Origin: Dendrolimus kikuchii
Taxonomy: Eukaryota; Arthropoda; Insecta; Lepidoptera; Lasiocampidae
DNA: 64,000 nt
NCBI GenBank assembly: GCA_019925095.2
Contig: CM034394.1
Location: forward strand, 10,242,272-10,306,271
Direction of reading: 5' to 3'
In this document: in pieces, positions 1-12,400 of the stretch
How positions within the stretch are numbered: the stretch's first letter is position 1
Layout: the number at the start of each line of letters is the position of its first letter
Position numbers and translations under genes: made by a program
The notes under the pieces: generated by a model
The model's input: the letters and a program-made list of their open reading frames with translations, nothing else
Database searches by the model: none
Told to the model about the DNA's origin: nothing

Positions 1-199
1 TATTGTAAGTTCGGTAAATAATGCATAGTATTTAAAATCGGTATATTCATTGACATTCTTTTCCTTGGTATTCTTAAGGCTAAATGTCACGGTCGATTTT
101 CAAAATTGTTTTCACTTAAATATCAAACTAACAAACATTTCTTTATTTTGTATTAATCTAAGTAATATATGTTTGAAAACAAATGTAATATTACATTAA

Positions 200-500
200 T
201 GATCTAAATATAATAAATCTGTAGTGGTCCAGCAGTCTATACGATGAATTTAAGAAAGAGAAAAAAATCAGAGGCAAATTCGGACCAGCAGATTCCAAAA
301 AATGTTACTTTTAGAATTTTATCTGTCTGTTATAGCATCACGTGAAAACTACTAAACAGATTTTAATGAAACTCGACACGTAGCTAGCTTATATCCCGGG
401 TCAACACTTAAGATATTTTTTATCTCGATAAATGACGTCGTTTTCGTGGGATAGACGAGTATAGCCAAAAAGCTGGCACTGCGCTCGCGTTTTTTTTTAT
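200..500 (+). repeat. Dispersed repeat, family B, copy 1
   Basis: This block and 10255-10690 share a series of phrases in the same order: 'ttcggaccag', 'tctgtctgtta', 'gtgaaaactact', 'agctagctta', 'atcccgggtc', 'acgtcgtt', 'gtgggatagacga' and a final 'gcgctgcaatc'-like segment. It is a non-coding interspersed repeat of the sort common in lepidopteran genomes. No open frame or terminal repeats were recognised, so its class (SINE, Helitron end or LINE 3' end) is undetermined. Confidence 0.65.
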
Positions 501-1943
501 TGCCGGAGGTAAAATTTATAACTAGACATGAGTACTCACTAGTCTCCTAAAGTTCTCATATCGCACAGCAAAGCATTTGTGTGCCAGCCCACATGCTCCC
601 CATTATTCTCCAACCCGCGTGCGCAGATACAGACAGGGAAAACTGTAGACTGTAGCGCCATCCAGACCTCGCCGTTCAGCGTGTTCGCGCAAGCCTCCCG
701 CCGGAGTCTCCAGATTGGGGTTTTGGTCCTCATTTTGGGGACGAAAATTTCAGGAAATTCGGGAATTATTTTATCCCCCTTACTTTACTACAAATGCCTT
801 AAAATATAAAAGATAGCATACAATTGCTAATTAAAGTTAAATCTAAACAGGTCTCTATGCAATAATTGTAAGTGATTTCGATTTTGTAATAAAATTATAA
901 AAACATAATATTTATTTATATTACGAATTGAGAAAATAAGAGATTTTTGAAGGTTAAAAAAGCACCGACACGCACTTTTTTTCAGTCAAAAATATGTATG
1001 GGGAATCGTTTTTGTAATAGTATCGTTTTGGGGTTTTTTTATGGATATGGGACATTTTCTTAAATTCAATCTGGAGACCCTGCTCTCCGCTGTTTTGTCA
1101 GCTACGAGACTGCGGCATAAATGCTCCTCCGTAGAGCAAAAGCGCATGCGCCGCGGCCTGCGCGGATTCGCATAGTTATGTTTATTGTTGTTACTTACTT
1201 ATATTACAATATTGTTACTAGGTACTTATTTCAATACGAACATTAAAAGTAATAAGATCTATTCAGAATAATAGTTTTCATTTTAAGTATAGTGCCCGCT
1301 ATATATTTTCTTAATTAGAATTTGACCTTAGTTCGGAGTATACAAACATTTTAGAAGAGTGCACATGTAGACGCGTGTCAATTCAGACAAATCAGAATCT
1401 AGCGAACTAAATTGACAATAGTGTTTTGCGTTTCCATATATTTTTCTAATTACATAGATTATAAACGTACTTGCATTTGTTTTGCTATATTAGTTATAAT
1501 TTAAAGTTAAAATGAAATGAATACCAGATATTTTTAAAGAAATGTTTATTGGTTTTGATAGTCACTTCATATGAAAACCGAATGTAACATTTAGCTTAAA
1601 TATCTTAATTTAGCTACAAGTAGTGATTATGTATAATATTTATTGCAGATTATATTCTAGTTTTAAGGAGAAAGCACAAAAGACATGTCATATTTTATTT
1701 ACTCGTTATTAAATTTATTTATGAAGCATTGAATCGATTTGGGGCAATACAACAGCTTTGCGCATTGTAATATACTTTTAATAATTTATTGTAATATTTT
1801 AAACTTTACGAACATTTTATTGATAAACTGTCGCGCTCAGAGTCCTTCAAAAGATTAAGAGAAATTACAAATTTTATAGTGAAAAAGTTATATAATCTTC
1901 ATAAAGGGCAATATCATCTTAAAAATATGTAGTATTAACTAAA

Positions 1944-2150
1944 GGCCGGTTTCTTTATTTCTATTTAATCACTTGCCTTACCATCGGTTGAATTTTGACA
2001 TTACTTGTATGAAGAGCTTATGTCATATTTTAAGAAGGGTCGGTAAGGTAAGGTATATCAACCGGCCGTTCTTAAAATTTGACATAAGCTCCATACAAGT
2101 AATGTCCAATTTTAACCGATAATAAGGCAAAAGAACACTCGGTAAGATAT
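1944..2150. mobile_element. MITE pair forming an inverted repeat (GGCCGGTT family)
   Basis: A unit starting GGCCGGTTT at 1944 and ending AACCGGCC at 2067 has complementary ends. The adjoining segment 2068-2150 repeats the interior in inverted orientation: 'gacattacttgtatgaag' at about 1997 is mirrored by 'ctccatacaagtaatgtc' at about 2089. The result is a long hairpin. A related single copy lies at 44190-44323 and a fragment at about 4910-4965. No coding capacity is present, so it is a non-autonomous DNA element. Confidence 0.7.
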
Positions 2151-4423
2151 AAAAAATGGGCCGTAAGCGTTGTAAACATCCATGGGCGACTGTAACACTT
2201 CCATCAGGTGAACCGTATGGCCGTTACTTACAATAACCATAAAAAGTAATTGACATCTACCTAAATGGAAACGATTGAATAGTTTGCGCTACTTTTCATC
2301 AAATAACTTCGAAATAGACGGTTTTTCATATAAAAAATCGTGACAAATGGTATGGTTTGCACGCCAAATGTGTCACAACAATTGAAAATCATGCGAAATG
2401 AGAGTAAAAACAAATCCCTGTGTTTCGAAAACAATCGAGATTTAACGCTAGTGTGATGATACGGTGAATAGGTGGTTTTTAATACAAAATCAATTACTAA
2501 GCAACATATTGCTTTCTAATCTAGAAGAGAAAGATTTATTTGAATAGTAAGTAGTCGCCATAAATTTGACCGACAATACAACGGAGTTTTTGTTACTATC
2601 CACTTGAATAATAGCCATAAATAGTAACGTGAGAAAATTCCATAACAGTTATTAATGGTTAATGCATCACTACCGGTCTCTGGGTGCGACAGAACACTAT
2701 TTATTGCTTAATTCTGCGAGAAAAATATATGACTATGAAATTGGTATATCCGCCTGAGAACAATCAATTTTGTTTTATAAATAATTATTAGTAGTGCAAA
2801 TGTAATTTTTTTTTATGAATTTAGGATATTTTAAGATCATTCCTGTACCTAAGATAAATAGTAGATTATTACTGTGATGTCGGTCTCAATGGTCAATAGG
2901 AAATATAGTATCAATTATTATAAATAGATTATTGTTATAGTTAAGGATCTCATTGTATCATTTTTTGCGGGATTTTGAGGGATTCTGGAATAGTAGGTTG
3001 TTGATTTATTTTTATTAACGTATTTCAGCGAATGTGTGACATTTTTTATTTTGAAAACATCATTTTATTTTCGTTTAAGTTAAATTGTTTAAAAGTTAAT
3101 TATTGTATCATTTTTCCTATTTGGCTAGTATTGTAAATAATGGAAAATTATAAGAATTTGGTTGTTAAACAACTTAAATGATGAAATGATTGTCTAGAGA
3201 GATCAAAATGAAATTTCACACAATAAAATATTATATAAACAATTTATACAAATACCTTTATGAAATGGGTACAGCTCTCTGTTATTTTATACGACAATAG
3301 CGTAAAACCAATGATTGTGAATGATAGCAACATTCCAGAGCCATTGTTAACAATGTTTTAAATTTAGGACCAATTTTTGAACGTTCTTTTGAAAATAATA
3401 TTGCATATTGAAATAACTTTGTTTTATTTATCAAAACCTTTATTAAACGGTGTTAAATTGTATGAACTAACAACAGTCAAAATACAAAATTATGTTACAC
3501 GCAAAATATTATTTTTGCAAATGTTATTTTTGTTTTTAAATGTAAGAGTAAACACTTTAGAGAGCATAATTTTAATGAAGAATGCAGAGTATAATTCTTT
3601 AAATATGGCACATATTGAGTTTATATCTGTTCAAGAAGATGACCAAAATCCATTAAGCTTCACCAAAGCGACAACTTTAAAAATATAATGTTGGTCTTTT
3701 TGCTCATTGATACTTATGTGTATATGATATAATTTATTTTTATATTTTTTATTTTCATTGACCTTATAATAATTCTAAAGCTATTAAGTTATAAAAAGTT
3801 AGCGTTTGAATGCATAGCACGTATTACTTTTAAAAATATAATGATAAAAATACTTTTAATTACTTTTCAACGAGAATTAATAACTAAGTTTTACGACTCG
3901 TTAAATTTATGACGTTTCGACTCGCTACATTCAAACAAAAATCAAAGAACCATTGACCTTTTTAAAAATGATAATATATTGTCTCGGCTAATTTAACTGT
4001 TGACTTATCTTTATGTAATTTTATGTATTATTGTGGGGTTTCATCTGCGTTAGTGTTAAAAATTTAGACCATTTCGCGCAAATAAGGTGATGGGTTTAAT
4101 GTGTTATTTGAGATGCGACATTGTTAATGACGTTATTTTTAACGCTTTAAATAAAACACATTTGGCCACAGCGTAAATATTTAACACTAACGCAGATGAC
4201 GACGCAATGGGGATGTCAGAATCATAAGTATTATATGTATTATAGTCGGAATTCTAACATAACAATAATTTAAAAATCAAAGATAAAAATGTTAATACTA
4301 AAACAAACTGAATTATATCTTTAAAAAAAATCACCACATAATAGAATCAGCTTGATGTTTGAACAAAAAATCCGAGAACTTTTCTAATTTGTTCTCTAAA
4401 GCGTTTATCTCTACAACTAACTC

Positions 4424-7400
4424 TCATATCATCTCATTGGGTTTATTCGGAAAAATCCTCGGGTTTCTTACCCTTGGACTGTAGAAGTTATTCGGTTGAA
4501 TATATTTCGAAGTTATCGGCTCGTCATGCACAGAACTCAGTTTACTTTCATATATATTCTCATTAGTTCTATTGTCCAAGGTCTTCATGGTGACGGAGTG
4601 GATTATCCGGCGTTTCTTCTTTAGACGGATGCAGGAAAATACTGAGCTTAGAAGAATGCCCAGCTTGAATATTGAAAAGATGAATACGCCCAACATGAGT
4701 ACGATGTATTGTTGCTGATACCAGTCTTCCAATTTGCCAATACAGCCCTGCAAGTAAATGGTACAAGTGCATTTTCTGCATATTAGCTTTTTACTGTGGT
4801 ATGTTCCACTTTATTTTTGACACTGAATCAGAGTATTTTTCGTATCAACATACACAATAACATAGCACTACACTTTCTTTATGTCATGTACATAATTATG
4901 AATGTATCTCATTTATTTGACATAAGCTTCATACAAGCAATGTCAAAATTCAACAGATCCATAGCAAATTCAATGTAATAAAATGTGTGATATTTTCTAA
5001 CCCGGGAATCCCGCGGGAGCGATTTGAAGTCGTTCGGATGCATAAAAATTATTTTATTCCGACACAGTTTCCACTAAAACGATAGCTTACATTCTTTTTT
5101 AAATGCTGCGATATTCTGTGTCCCGGGAATTTCAAGTGAAGCGTGGACGAAATGGCGGGCATATCCTAGTAGAGTATAAAATAGACTGGGAGCTAGATAT
5201 TTCTTATTTAAATATATAACTTATTATTATTTGCCCGCAACTTTGTCCACATTGGACAGCTAACAAGGATTGCTGTTATTTTGCTAAATATATCTAAAAT
5301 CAATGATTATTTTCAAGGGTAATGGATTTTGAATTTTTTTCCAACCTGGCCAATTAAAACATCTCCTAAGAATTTTCCTGTAGAATTCTTAGGATATAAA
5401 ATAAAGCAGATTTTAAGTCCGGGGATTGACTATCGATCGGAAAATACCGCATCGAAATCGGCCCAGTAGTTTTTACGTGAATCCCCAACGAACAGACAAA
5501 CAGACACGAAATCTAAAAAAAAATCGTGTTCTCCATCGTTTATATAGTCTATTCCAGTTGTTTTTTTAATGCTTTAATGTACAGATACGGCGTGTTTAGA
5601 ATTTTATAATATTATAGATATGTGTGACTTAAAGAAAAAATATAAAAAAATGTGTAACCTGTTTGAATAAACACTTTGATAACTCACCGGCACATATCTG
5701 AATTCCGGAATGGGTTGAACTTCTTGACACCTGGATGCGTTCACTGGCATCGGGTTCAAATACGAGGCGGTCTCTTCCTCTTGGACGCAGCAGCTCAATG
5801 GCACCGACATTCCGCGGGGACCCAACCTCCTCAGTTGCCAGATAGACATATCGTAATTCCTCGCATCAGTAATACCACAGCACTTCAGCTAAAATTAAGC
5901 TCATATTGTAAACTTATCTACTCTATATGTAATATTTTAGCATCAGTATGTCTGTATGCAAACTTGAAAATTAGTCGTTGGATTGACTTCCCTAGTAATT
6001 AATATAAGATTGAAAGTGTAATCGGCTTTAACTGGTGTTATATAGTCAATGGTATATCTTATATTTTTTGGCTTACTAGCAATTGGTTGCGCTTTATATT
6101 TAGCATCCAGTTACTACTACTGGTATCAGATGTCAAAAACACAAAAAAATAATAATATAAAACGTTCCATTTGTAGTCAGGACTTGAAGCAAAAAAATGA
6201 TAACTTTAGCCCCCCCCCACCTATTCATAATAGTTATACAAGGTTTATAGACTCGTTATTCATAATTACATTAATAATGTAAGTCATTCAACATTATATT
6301 CGTTTAGCATACTTTATAATATGAAAATACCTCAGTTTGTGCCAAATCAACCGATGCAGTGAACTGTTCATAATCAGGCAAGGCGTAATAAGCCTGCAGC
6401 GCGCCCACGGCGCCCCCTCGCGAGCTCTGCAACCCGAGGCATTTCGGCCAAATTGCCGCTATCACTCCACCAGCACATTCGCATAGTAAAAGTGACAGCA
6501 CTATTAAGAAATACTGAAAAAGGCAAATTATTTCTTGTCAAAATAATATTTTACACAGCTCAAAAATAATAAAATAGAATAGAAATTACACTTAATTTTC
6601 AAGTTTTAAATCAATATAGACTTACAAAAAAATGGTCTTTTGTGCAATAAAAAAAAATTTGAATTTAAAAATGCGGCAATTTGGGACAGGACGTAGATTT
6701 TGTACGAAGATTTTTATTTGTCGTTTATCAAGGCCTCGATCTTTGTGGTTTACAAGGACTCACTTTTAGAGGTTATGTTTTATTTAAAAAAAATAGTATA
6801 TAAAGGTGGGGACTTAGCCGAGATTAAGAACAGATTACAAGTGTATACATATAACGTTAGTACATTCAGTAAACATACACTCTTGAGACTACAAATAACA
6901 TTGAACTGACATGACACAGTTGGTGTAATTGTTTAAAGTCACTTTTCATCAACATATCTATAAATTCAATCCACACTTGTTTTGTTTCTAGTTTAACTAC
7001 TGTATTATTCAGATTAACAAATATTTAAGATGTGTATTAAAAATCCTTTTTTAATAACACCATAAATACCATCAAGTATAAACCTTACGAGGGCAGTTAG
7101 TTAACCTAAATTTCGTAATGAGAAATTATAATTATAGTATCATTTCAACAGTTTCCACGTGTTAACAGACTTAAATAATATTATGTATTATTACGATACA
7201 CATTTGAATTTTTTAACGTGACAAAAGAAACTTGTTTGGCCAAAAGTTTGTAAACAGGCAGACGGCCCACCCGATGCAAAATGGTCACAGCCGCCTATGG
7301 ACTTTGTAACACAAGGGCGTTGCCAACGCGTTGTCGCCTTCGGAAAATTTTAGAAACTAGACTAGAAATTAACTTACAATTGTCAAAATGACATATCCAG

Positions 7401-8773
7401 GTATGTAGGTAGCCCAGCAGCCGAGTGCTGCAGTCGCGCACATGGCCAGGCCAGCCGCCAAGAGGGCTAAAGCCAAGTAATAGAATGGCGGCTGCTCTAA
7501 GCCCTCTGGGGCCGCAAGCAGCCGAGAAAGCAGAATCCTTTTCGTGTCACATAGCAGTAGGAAGCCACAGACAACTTCAATGAATCCACACATCTGAAAA
7601 ATAAATTGAAACAAACAACAGATAACTATTATACAATTCGTTTTAACTATTTATAAAATAATATTTACTACTAGGATAGGCCCGCGACATCGTCCATGCT
7701 TGACTTCAAATTCCCGCGGGATTCCCGGGACAAAAAGTATCGCAGCATTTAAAAAGAATGTAAGCTATCGTTTTAGTGGAAACTGTTTTGGAATAAGCTC
7801 ATTTTTATGCACCCGAACAACTTCAAAACGCTCGCGGGAAAATTCCCGGGACAAAAAAAATCACAATTTTATTACATAAATTTTTTTATCGATCAGTAAA
7901 AAAATCACATTGGAAATCGATTTTTTTTAATTGGCCATTTTAAATCATTCCCAGAAAAAAAGCCCGCGGGGTTCCCGGAATAAAAAGGAGAGCAGATTTT
8001 AAGTCTAAGAATTTGCTTTCAACCAGCGAAAACCGAAATCTGCCCAGGGATTTTTACGTGAATCCCGATTAAACAGACAAGAAATCTAAAAAAATTGCAT
8101 CGTGTTCTCCATCGTTTATAGTCTATTCCAGTTGGTTTTTTTTAAATAGCTTCAATGTACAGACATGGCATGTTTAGAATTTTATAATAATATAGATAGA
8201 CATCTGTTCCTAATCTGACCTCCAGGTTGACTGGAACAGATTGCATGAGGCAATAAGGGCTTTTATTGCTTCAACTATTACCAAGTATTGTAACTTTACT
8301 ACATAGGTTTGTGTAATAATGTGGTAAACAACAATATAAATAAGGTTTTTATGTCTTTTTAAGGCCTTGTAATTTCTATAAACATATATATTCAAAGTAC
8401 ACCTTTTCCCGCAGTTACAAGTCTCTAGTGACATGGGATGCAACTGGGATTAACACAGGGAAATGACATCATTCAAACCCTTGTAACTACCTGTAGATTT
8501 CTTGCAAAAAGTATTATAAACTTCTACTTATTTCCATTTGAACATTGATTTAAATGAAGAATTTTGAAATGAAGCCAAAATCGCGTGGATTAATATCAAG
8601 TTGAGTGCCTATCAGTAGTTACCTAATAATATAGTACAAAGCGTAAAAAATATATACTATTTTCAGTTAAAGATATGTTACTTTACATAATAAAACAATA
8701 AACCACTTACAAAAAATATAATGTTATGGCATCCAAACAATATTTTCGCACTTGCATTTCTTCTGCACTTCAT
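4424..8773 (-). CDS. Tetraspanin family membrane protein (5 exons)
   Basis: Tetraspanins are four-pass membrane scaffolds that organise plasma-membrane and endosomal protein complexes. The CDS joins exons 8773-8711, 7593-7378, 6513-6331, 5888-5688 and 4747-4424, all in phase 0 with GT-AG introns, giving 328 aa. TM1 lies at about residues 14-36 across the exon 1/2 junction, TM2 at 58-78, TM3 at 85-109 and TM4 at 236-260. The large extracellular loop has the hallmark CCG (157-159), a PLSCC pair (187-188), Cys208 and a GC at 222-223, the six-cysteine pattern of the family. An NAS glycosylation sequon is at 204-206. The start is the ATG of a short Cys/Arg-rich N-terminus. The cytosolic tail after TM4 is long (about 66 aa) and begins with a basic RLKKKRR run, unlike the short tails usual in the family. 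Which tetraspanin this is cannot be said. It lies 726 bp downstream of ELP4 on the same strand. Confidence 0.92.
4990..5621 (-). repeat. CCCGCGGG dispersed repeat, copy in tetraspanin intron 4
   Basis: This block and 7664-8198 share long near-identical stretches: 'cccgggaa' blocks, 'acgatagcttacattctttt', 'tttttacgtgaatccc', 'gaaatctaaaaaaa', 'tgttctccatcgtttata' and the closing 'tttagaattttataat' segment. Related but shorter copies lie at about 28170-28500 and 48530-48815. It is an interspersed non-coding repeat. Strand is given by the coding strand of the host gene and is not otherwise established. Confidence 0.75.
7250..7345 (-). repeat. Truncated copy of the SINE-like repeat (family S)
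   Basis: Read on the minus strand, this segment matches the 3' part of the repeats at 38.6, 39.6, 44.6 and 62.2 kb, including the phrase 'caggcagacggcccac' followed by a 'gcctatggac' block. It lies in intron 2 of the tetraspanin gene. Confidence 0.6.
7664..8198 (-). repeat. CCCGCGGG dispersed repeat, copy in tetraspanin intron 1
   Basis: Second long copy of the family described at 4990-5621. It carries three 'cccgcggg' or 'cccggga' blocks, a shared 'taagctatcgttttagtgga' segment and the closing segment around 'tgttctccatcgtttata'. Two introns of one gene thus hold copies of the same repeat. Confidence 0.75.
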
Positions 8774-9499
8774 GTTTGAACAATCAATACTTTCGCAATA
8801 AAATAAACGCACTTTTATGAAAGAAATTACGCATACGTACGGAAGTATATCACATTGCGAAGTATAGTGAGCTTGTGAACATACCAGCGATGAATAGATT
8901 CGCCGGTTTTAGGGAGACACGCTCTGTTGGGCAGGTGGGGTGAGTAATAATTAAGGCAGTTTTGTTTAATATTAATGCATGAGTTATTCTACGATATCTA
9001 AGCGTCCAGTGTGTGGTCACTAACAGTTAAGTTTTAAAATGATGCGCGTTTTTGGCTGCAGGTTGCACTATAAAAGGTCATTGCTTTAATAATTAAACAT
9101 TATAATTGTATACTTGGCTTACGATTGCCTTATTATTTGAGTAAACTTTTAAACATTGAAATGTAATGTTAATTATCAGGAAATTAAAAATAATTGTTGA
9201 AATATAATTTGTTTTTTAAATCGATAATTAGTAAACTATTATATCTTAGATCATAAGCTAGAGATAATAATAGAATCGACACGCAAAATATTCGAGTCGG
9301 ATTGTTTCCTGCAGTAATCATCTATAATATACAATGTGGAAATGAAATTTTATTCAACTCAACTTCGAATACAAAATATGGCTACACAACTCGCCGGACA
9401 AATATTACCACCTTATTTTAATTCTCTTATTTGAAAAAAAAAATCCAAAAATAGTAACTATATTTTGAAAAAATATTTTCTTATTTCATAACAATATAC
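8774..9499. other. Spacer between ELP4 (3' end) and tetraspanin (5' end)
   Basis: Both flanking genes run leftward, so this 726 bp must hold the ELP4 3' UTR and the tetraspanin promoter and 5' UTR. A GC-richer patch at about 8880-8945 ('tcgccggttttagggagac') stands out from the AT-rich surroundings and is the most likely promoter-proximal sequence. No TATA box or other defined element was identified with confidence. Confidence 0.4.
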
Positions 9500-12400
9500 T
9501 TAGAAATCTATATCTTTCTTCTTAAATCCACCACAATTCACACTAGGTGTGGCAGTTATATCATCTTGTTCCCTCTCACTTGTCTCTTCAAGTTCTGAAA
9601 AAAAAAATAGTTAAAGTTATTTTATTCTATTTATTACTAGCCGTTCCTGAGGAACCACAATAGATTATATTACCATCTTCGGAAACCTGCACATCTCAAA
9701 ATAGTATAGAGACCAAAGTTTAAGTTAAAATTCTTCTTTCAATACCTTTTTAAAATCTTTTTTTTTATGCAGCCTGTTCAAGACCAATCCTCAAACAAAC
9801 CAACAAAAAATTTTAAAACTGTATACGGTCTTACACTTAGAAAGCACAAACCTTTAGGTGCGACTGGTGAAGGGGAAGAGATAGTTCACCCGCCACACCT
9901 GTTCAAGACAGCTTGGCGAGTTTGGTATACCGGTCATCTCGACGTATAAGTTTCATCACAACATTTCCTTTACCGTCAAAACTATCCTTTTCCATTAAAA
10001 GTACGATATCTCAGTGAAAAACGATCGTGTTAACATTTATAGAAAGGGTAAATTAAAGATGAATAAAGAAGCTATGTAATATCTGCAATAAATACCCTAA
10101 ACGAGTCTAACTCAACAAAAAAAACCTGATTGTATTATAGACCACAAAAACGAAACTCTAGTTATGAAAGCATTTTGAATTTCTAAATATAAAGTTTCAA
10201 AATGCATAATATACTTCCATCTGACCATTTTTCACTGAGATATTTAATCTATACTATAATAAATCTGTAAATGGTTCGAGTTAGTACATTGCGTTTTAAA
10301 ATGTGAAAAAATCCGGGGGATAATTCGGACCAGGAGATCCCGAAAATGCAATGTTACGAATTTTTGTCTGTCTGTTAGAGCATCAGGTGAAAACTACTGA
10401 ACAGATTTATACAAAAGCTAGCTTACATCCCGGGTCGTAAATTAGGATACTTTTAATCCCGATAAAGGACGTCGTTGCTGTGGGATAGACGAAAATAGCG
10501 AAAAAGATAGCGCTGCAATCTCATATTTTTGAAAACTACTTAACATATAGGAATAAAACTCGACATAATGATAGCTTATAACACTAGTTAACACTTAAGA
10601 TACTTTTTATCCCGATAAATAATGTAAATTCCATGGAATAAACGGATTAACGAAACAGATGGCGCTGTAATCGCGTTTTTCATTTCTTATAACAAATACC
10701 TACACTGTCGTAAAGAACATCTCATTGATTGCAGGTATTACTTCAAATCAGGTCGGCTGTGATTCGCCTCTATGTTTCGCTGCGCAGTTGTCTACACTAT
10801 ATTGAGTTAGTTTATTTAGTAGTTTGTGGTTTCTTTGTAATTGTAATGAATTGAGGAGTTTTTGGCGGGAACTAAAAGGGGACATTGTGCTGTGCAGTTT
10901 TATTTTCTAAAAATGTGTAAAATTACTCTAAAATGAACAATAGTTGTAGGATATTGATAATTTTTGAGTAGTAATTATGTGTTTTTGCGAGAAATGTTAA
11001 CTATATAGCCAAATGTGGCCTTTCGAGTTTTCACAAGAACTCCGTTGAATGACGTCGATTGTAGCCTACAATACAACGGCGTCTGGCTTAAAGGCCTAGT
11101 TGCCAAGCCTTAAACTTAAAAAAAATGTAATGAATTGAACAAGAAACTAAAGTATTGCAGATTTATGCATATAACACACTTAATTACATTTTTATGTACG
11201 GTTTAAAAAAAATATAGTATGAAATATTTATTTTAATTGTATACCTGGAGGCAAATGCAGTTTTTCTATCAAAAATCTTTTCCTTTTCAGTTTAAATGCC
11301 AGATCAAGACTAGGAGGCACAAAAGGCACCATTGAATACAACGCCGACAGTTTTGTTATGTGAAATAGGCCGTGATAATCTTTGTACACTGGATTTGTTT
11401 CACGGCTAGAACCAGCAAATGATTCAATTTTGACAGCATTGTCAACTGAGTAGAGGAGCCTCTTCACTGTATGTTCCTCCTGTTTGCAAATCATTTAAAA
11501 TTATTTTACAAAATACGTTGAGCACCCATTAACTGTAGGGGGCAGCACAATAACTAACACCAGAGAAACAGTGCATATAAAAAATAATACATATAAATAC
11601 TTGTACAAAAAAAAAACTTACAAATGTAAACGATTCTTGGACTTATTGTTATCAGTAAAGTCAGGGCTGTATATTATTATAGTGATAGAAGTTATGATTA
11701 CTTAAAAAAAGTATACTTTTGAACAGTAACTACAAAACTTTTTTATATAAAATATTAGGTCTTTACATATGAAATTGGCGTTTTGTAAGGGAGGAACATA
11801 GAGTCGATTTTATTATAATATAATATATTTATTTAATCAAAGTATGTACCATTGCTATCTATGCACATCTGCCATCTCATAGGTAGTTTATTGATCCCTT
11901 TATTAAAAAATCATTCGAACGGGAATCAATAAAATCTTTGAAGGCGCTTTGGAGTGCCCCATCGGAGTTGAATTTTTTCCCTTGCAAGAAGTTATCCAAA
12001 ATTCGAAAAAGAAATGGTAATCTTTTGGAGCAAGGTCCAGGAAGTACGGTGGATGTTTTAGACATTCCAATTGAAGCTCCTTTAATTTGGTAGCCGTCTG
12101 TTGTGCAGTGTGTGGTCTAACGTTGTCCTGAAGCAGCAGTGGCCTAGAGCGATTGACCAGCCTCGGTTGTTTAGCAGCTAGCTTTTTCATCATGGTTTGC
12201 AGTTGCTGACAATAGACATCCGCCGTAATCGTCTGGCCAGATTTAAGAAAGCTGTAGTGAACGACACCGGCACTAGTCCACCAAACGTTCACAAGTAATG
12301 TTTTTTTAGTCAATTTTCGCTTGGGGCAGGATTTGGCTGGTTCACCAGGGTTCAGCCATTGCGATGAGCGTTTCCGATTATCGTACAAGATCCACTTTTC

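Larger units (their letters stand above)
1..4423. other. Gene-poor AT-rich stretch downstream of the tetraspanin gene
   Basis: I see no supported gene here. The sequence holds a dispersed repeat at about 200-500 (related to one at 10.26-10.69 kb), a moderately GC-rich patch at about 540-740 and 1080-1170, a MITE pair at 1944-2150, and a decayed SINE-like piece at about 2175-2245. The rest is AT-rich sequence without recognisable motifs. An open frame at 3377-3688 (103 codons) is strongly AT-biased, has no recognisable domain and lacks convincing splice context, so I do not call it a gene. The 3' UTR and poly(A) site of the minus-strand tetraspanin should lie near 4.2-4.4 kb, but no clear AATAAA is visible on that strand close to the stop. 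Confidence 0.6.

Noticed and set aside
3377..3688. 103-codon plus-strand open frame
   Set aside because: Highly AT-biased with Ile/Leu/Phe/Asn-rich composition, no recognisable domain and no good splice or promoter context. Likely chance.
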